Assembly (NCBI RefSeq): GCF_041381155.1
Contig: NC_091143.1
Location: 30,505,331-30,569,330 of the forward strand
DNA from: Argopecten irradians
Lineage: Eukaryota; Mollusca; Bivalvia; Pectinida; Pectinidae
Length of the DNA: 64,000 bases
Direction of reading: 5' to 3'
Below are positions 59,801 to 64,000 of the stretch, piece by piece (position 1 is the stretch's first letter; each line of letters begins with the position of its first letter). The position numbers and the translations under genes were made by a program. The notes below the pieces were generated by a model. That model worked only from the letters and a program-made list of their open reading frames with translations, did no database searches and had not been told where the DNA came from.

Positions 59801-62800
59801 GCCGACCTCGATATTTGTGTATCAGAGACCAAGACCTAGCCAAGTATGTATTTCTGGGCCTAAAATCATCATATGAATGTTAACTGGAATTGTTCATTGA
59901 AACTACAAACTTATAACTATGACAGAATTGTTGTCTAATATTGCTTTCAACTACGACTTACACTATCGAAGTTCTTTGCTATACCTAATTTTACATACAT
60001 TTATGACAAGGAACACAGATTATCTCCCCTTCTGCATCTTAAATTATTTTCTGAACAGCTCCAGTTGTATTCACTCTCTTCAATGTAATGCTTGATAGCT
60101 GTAAGCTGGAGTAATTCATTTGTAGCTTTTGTAGTTTATGAATTTATGAAGAATTTGCAGATGGGGAGACCTAGTAAGATATTATGATATACCTTCTCTA
60201 GTGCTTCAAAGTTTTTGAAGGGAAATTATGTTATAAGGTGTACTGACTTGAACAGTTACTGGACAGTTTTGTCATCTTCTTTGACTGCTGATAATGTAAA
60301 CTTGTCTTGAGCTGATCTAAAGGTTTTCTCACCTGAATATTACTACTGGGTTAGTGGATTACCTCCCCCTAGTTTTATAGAATCTGACATATTGTAATGA
60401 ACAAAGTCATAAAGCTTTGTTTTATTGAAAACTCTAATACAGGTTGATGAATAAGTTACTGATGAAGCTGCATTTGGGACGATTTCAACCAGTATTTTTT
60501 TTTTCATATAACCATACTTTCTTTTAGCATATTCTACAATCGATAATCCCCATATTCCCTTTTATCAAAGCTTTGTGAATTATGACCATTTCCAGCAAAA
60601 GCCTCAACCTATTTTTCCTTATTATGTTTTCTTAAAACCCTGTTATGAAAAACATTGATGTATTGATATCAATCTGACTTGGGATAAAATAACGTTAAAA
60701 AAATTTCACCTATTATACTTTATCTGATCAATAATTATTACTTTTAAATGTGATAATTGTGTATTTGGAAAATTTTGTGATGGTTTTATAGTGTAGTTAC
60801 CTTCTGTTGACAGGAGCTGTGTGTTGGATGTTGATAAATTAGGTATTACCTGTATTACAAACCCATCAACATCCTGTCAGAATTCTGTTCACGCTAGTAA
60901 CAACAAACCTGTACGGTTCAGGGAGTGTACTGTCTGTCGATTCAGGGCTGAGAGGGAGATGTTCAACACATGGTGAGTCATTATTGCAAAAAAAAAAATT
61001 ATCAAACCAAGTAATTAGCTAACTAATTCTGTAGAAAACAACTTCAGCTATGTCTGTAAAAGCATGATAATTCTAAACACACCGTTCAATGAAGCATCGT
61101 GCACAGTTTTGAGATATCTGAAGGTGCAGTCAATAGTAAACATCTATGAATTTTGTTTTCTAAATCATCATATTTTGCACTTTATTTTACTTTGAAGTAT
61201 ATTGATAATATGTAGTTATATTTATAGTCACTTGCAACTTCTATAAGTATATAAACTAACCAAGCCAAAGTGGAGTCTATGATGGTATAACTGACACCGA
61301 AAATGTTGCCATTATGGCGTCAGACACTAATGTTGACATTGCAACATCAACTAATCACCGTCAAAATGGCTGTTCCATCTTATGGAGACTATATTGATGT
61401 TGATAAATTTTCTGGTCTAACATAGACAATTTTAATGTATAGACCTCCAAAATCAGTTACTAATGGAAATATAAACATTAAACTATCTTCCTAATATGAA
61501 TTCTATTATCTATATAGATGCCAGAGCTTTGCAGACAATCATCTCCAAACGCATTATTGCATATTATGAAAATTGTCGTAAATCTCTGATGTCCATCTGA
61601 ATAGACCATAGATTCCATAGGAAGTTAGTTTAAGGCTTAGATATTAGATGTTTTTGAACAATTTCAAGAATTTTTATGAAAATATATTTTGAATTATTTT
61701 GTTGCATTTACAAGAGTCTGTTAACTTAATCTGTCAACCAATAGCCAATATAAAATTCTTGTGTCTGTAACTAGTACTGGGTGTGGAGCCATGCTATATT
61801 GTACAGAGACCTGCCGTGAGACAGACTGGGGCAAGGGAGAAGGAGAAATAACCTTATATAGTCACTCAAATTGGTGTCACAGACTTAAGGCTTATATGGA
61901 AGAGGAAGAGCAGCTTGTAGATCTACCATTTACTTTTATAAAAGGTACACTTTTTACACCCTTTACAGGGTTCACACCAGCTTTTGAAATTCTGTCGCCA
62001 AAATTTTCGCCAAAGTGAAAATTCTTTCGCCAAATAAGATTTTTTGGAGCCAAATAAAGAAATGTAAATTTGATTGTTGAAATGAATAATTATCTCCCTT
62101 CTAATAAATGTTAGTTTACGTTTCGATAAGTATGGAAATGTATTGATTAAACAAACATGAATGAAAGGTTCATTTTTCAGGATGTATCATTTAATAGAAA
62201 TCTTTCTAAGCTTTTTTTTTTTCTTTAAAAAATATAAACATTAATTTATTGAATTTCATACCTACATTACAGATATTCTTAAATCAATCCCCAAATAATT
62301 ATATCTCTAAGAAATCAAAAGAAGTAAAACAGGTGATTAATTATAACATTAAAAGCGAAATTTTATTATTTTGATTTATTTTAAATAATTCTGATTTTTT
62401 TTGGCTGTATATATTAAAAATGTGTTGATTTTTTTTTAAATCCTAATATTATTGTTGATTTTTTTTAAATCCTAATATTATTAGTATTATTTAATGGATA
62501 AATCATATTTCTTAAAATCGTAATTTGTTGATGTTTGGAACTTGAAAAGAAAACTATGTGTTAATTTTCATTATCTTTGTGTTTAATGTTGAAAAATATG
62601 CACGAAAATCCGGAATTTATTGTCTTCCGGTTTAGATATTAGTGTTGACTTCTACCCAAAACAAACCAAAATGGCGGCTGAGCCATGTGCTCAGTCGGTC
62701 TTGTCTGCTTTGCATTCAAAGGCACAGTAAGTAAAATGGTTTTGATTGATATATGTGACAATGATTTTCACACCTTGTTTTGTTCTTTGTGATGATTTTA

Positions 62801-64000
62801 TTGTCAACTAAGCTTACCAAGCTGTAACAAGCTTCCAGGTGAACGGCTAGACGATCACCGGTAGAGTAACAGTGTTGTGTAAACAAACCGACATGGGTCA
62901 CTGCCTCTGGTAATTGACAGCTTACATGCTAGCCTACCAAGTCATGACACTAATTAATAAACAACCTGGACTGTAATTTACCTGGATCAGACCAATTTCT
63001 ACCTGTACAACTTATGATATTATGGGTGAACACATGGCTTCAATTTTTGAATGGGCGATTTTTCTGTCGCCAAAAAAATCGCCAAAGTCATAATTTTATC
63101 GCCAATGAAATATTTTTTTCGCAAAATGCGACATTGGCGACCGCTGGCGTGAACCCTGCTTTACATTCATAATTAATTACTGTCTCTTGTGACAACTTGT
63201 GTATAGGTCAAGAATGGTAGTTTGGTCAATCAATGCACATCAAAAAAAATATTTCTGTTTGTTACCTGACTCTCTATATAAATATAAATAAAGTAATTTT
63301 GACTATTGACCGGTCAATAGTTTGACTGTTGATTGGTGCGGATCCTTTACATGTGCTTTATTGTTGACGTCATAATTAATTGTTGACATCATAAACACTG
63401 GCGTGCCAGATCAACCAAAATACCAGTATTCTTTCTGCGAAAGTCTTTCTCGCCAGAATTAAGCTGTAATATTTAAGATTGTGGTTCAGGTAACAAAACA
63501 GTTGTTTCATGCCTTTTCAGTCAACAGTCAAAACTCTTTCCTCTCGGTGTTTGGACCAACCCTATAAACTATTTCCCTCGGTCTCCGGCCGCGGTAAAAC
63601 AGTTCATCAGGTTGGTCCCAACACCTTGGGAAAACAGTTTCGTCTGTTGACTGAAAAAGCATGAAACATCTGCATCATATAATAATATAAGGTTAGTGCC
63701 AGTTGTGCGTTTTGCTGTCGAGGAATCAGTTCATTTTTGCTATATTTTCTGTTACCACGGAAATCTTGTCAAAAAACACACAAAACTATTGTTCCCTTTA
63801 TTTTCCGGGCTTCAACTTCAAAGCCCTTCTACTCAACATCCGAAAACACAAAATTACTGTTTCCTTGATATGTATTCTGTTTCTGCTGTCATAGCAACAG
63901 CTGTGTGCAGGGTATAATACGTTGTTTTAACTTGTGGCTTCTATATCTTTCAATTCTCTCTCTGTTAGAGACAACTCATCCTGACTTCGGTGTCCCACAG
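56849..64000 (+). CDS. MYND zinc-finger protein, ZMYND15-like, 5' part
   Basis: Six exons join without a frame break: 56849-56977, 59159-59387, 59654-59843, 60814-60972, 61775-61944 and 63969-64000, where the window ends. ATG at 56849 (ACAAAATGTCT) opens MSLNSCLIDLTRVEEDPRYG. 303 residues are visible. A complete MYND finger, a protein-protein binding module, has ligands C221, C224, C236, C239, C245, C249, H266 and C270 (ECTVC, CTGCGAMLYCTETC, HSNWC). It is split between exons 4 and 5 at C236. After it comes EEEEQLVDLPFTFIKETTHP, which recalls ZMYND15 (LPF-[ST]-[FY]-T..VT), a transcriptional regulator in vertebrate testis. MSS51/ZMYND17 is the other candidate. Residues 120-183 (TRMIVIQDRRSLVVSFTVWD) form a separate conserved-looking N-terminal part I do not recognise. 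The gene is sure; the exact family is likely only. Confidence 0.85.
57788..57850 (-). repeat. 60-bp dispersed repeat (same as the SINE-head insert)
   Basis: The reverse complement reads CATTGCTGCAATATTGTAGC then TCAAAAGACTTTTAGACAGA, as at 35283-35345, 37266-37328 and in part at 31046-31100. Confidence 0.7.
58364..58475. repeat. (CT)n then (GT)n microsatellites
   Basis: CTCTCT-rich tract at about 58364-58415 and an uninterrupted GT run at about 58449-58475. Confidence 0.9.
58571..58960. repeat. GATGAT-rich degenerate simple repeat
   Basis: Many TGATGAT/GATGATAA words over 390 bp. The 64-codon minus ORF here (rich in His, Ile, Ser and Thr) comes from this composition. Confidence 0.7.
60814..61944 (+). 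CDS. Exons 4-5 of the MYND gene: zinc-finger exons
   Basis: Exon 4 (60814-60972) ends with the first Cys pair; exon 5 (61775-61944) carries the other six zinc ligands. The splice falls in the codon of the third cysteine (TG|T). The intron between them (802 bp) shows nothing else. Confidence 0.85.
61966..63158. mobile_element. 1.2-kb DNA transposon in MYND intron 5, with a promoter-like exon inside
   Basis: Ends CAGGGTTCACACCAGC and GCTGGCGTGAACCCTG, each followed inward by several TCGCCAAA words. CTTTA flanks both sides (61961-61965 and 63159-63163), a 5-bp target duplication as in the element at 32648. Inside, 62609-62726 looks like a 5' UTR plus first coding exon (ATG at 62671, donor CA|GTAAGT). 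No transposase core was seen. hAT5-like placement is tentative. Confidence 0.75.
63504..63667. mobile_element. 164-bp foldback element
   Basis: GTTTCATGCCTTTTCAGTCA (ACAG) at the left pairs with the right arm CTGTTGACTGAAAAAGCATG (AAAC). Inner parts GGTGTTTGGACCAACC and GGTTGGTCCCAACACC also pair. No clear target duplication. Confidence 0.8.

Overview
The window looks like nuclear DNA of a mollusc, most likely a bivalve. It holds the 3' half of a molluscan tropomyosin gene, AT-rich introns of animal type, tRNA-derived SINEs whose tail reads like the common bivalve 'ACCTGGCACGTCCTTA' tail, and a very dense load of short non-autonomous DNA transposons. I cannot name the species.

Layout. (1) 1-12.7 kb, plus strand: tropomyosin from exon 5 to the 3' end. 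Exons 1-4 lie upstream. It has two mutually exclusive exons 5, three mutually exclusive exons 6, and two alternative 3' terminal coding exons, so up to 12 isoforms can be built from this part. (2) 13.5-20.6 kb: a 7-kb minisatellite with a 27-bp unit and two sets of duplicated higher-order blocks. It is open in many frames only because 27 is a multiple of 3. (3) 20.6-32.4 kb: MITEs, then a signal-peptide exon, two degenerate immunoglobulin-domain exon copies and a GPI-signal-like terminal exon. These look like one (possibly decayed) surface Ig gene. (4) 32.6-38.5 kb: a repeat field with a transposon carrying long G/C runs and a nearly identical 2-kb direct duplication built of nested SINEs and TTAA-flanked MITEs. 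(5) 39.5-43.3 kb: a small gene for an 82-residue single-pass membrane protein, perhaps mitochondrial. (6) 43.4-46.8 kb: Mutator-like MITEs with 9-bp target duplications and a 674-bp tandem duplication. (7) 47.1-56.5 kb, minus strand: a complete six-exon PIGO gene (GPI ethanolamine phosphate transferase 3, 1080 residues). Its first intron is filled by a 2.7-kb repeat element that is itself split by a Tc1/mariner-pogo-like insertion. (8) 56.8-64 kb, plus strand: the first six exons of a MYND zinc-finger gene (ZMYND15-like), divergent from PIGO across a 366-bp shared promoter region and running off the window.

The genes are not an operon. PIGO acts in GPI-anchor synthesis in the ER. The Ig gene appears to end in a GPI signal, but nothing shows that their closeness matters. 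The main points for a second look are the divergent tropomyosin exon pair 5b/6a, the minisatellite, the template-switch-like junction between the 2-kb repeats, and a transposon in the MYND gene that carries a promoter-like first exon. No RNA gene, CRISPR array, retroviral or LTR element, or LINE reverse transcriptase was recognised.
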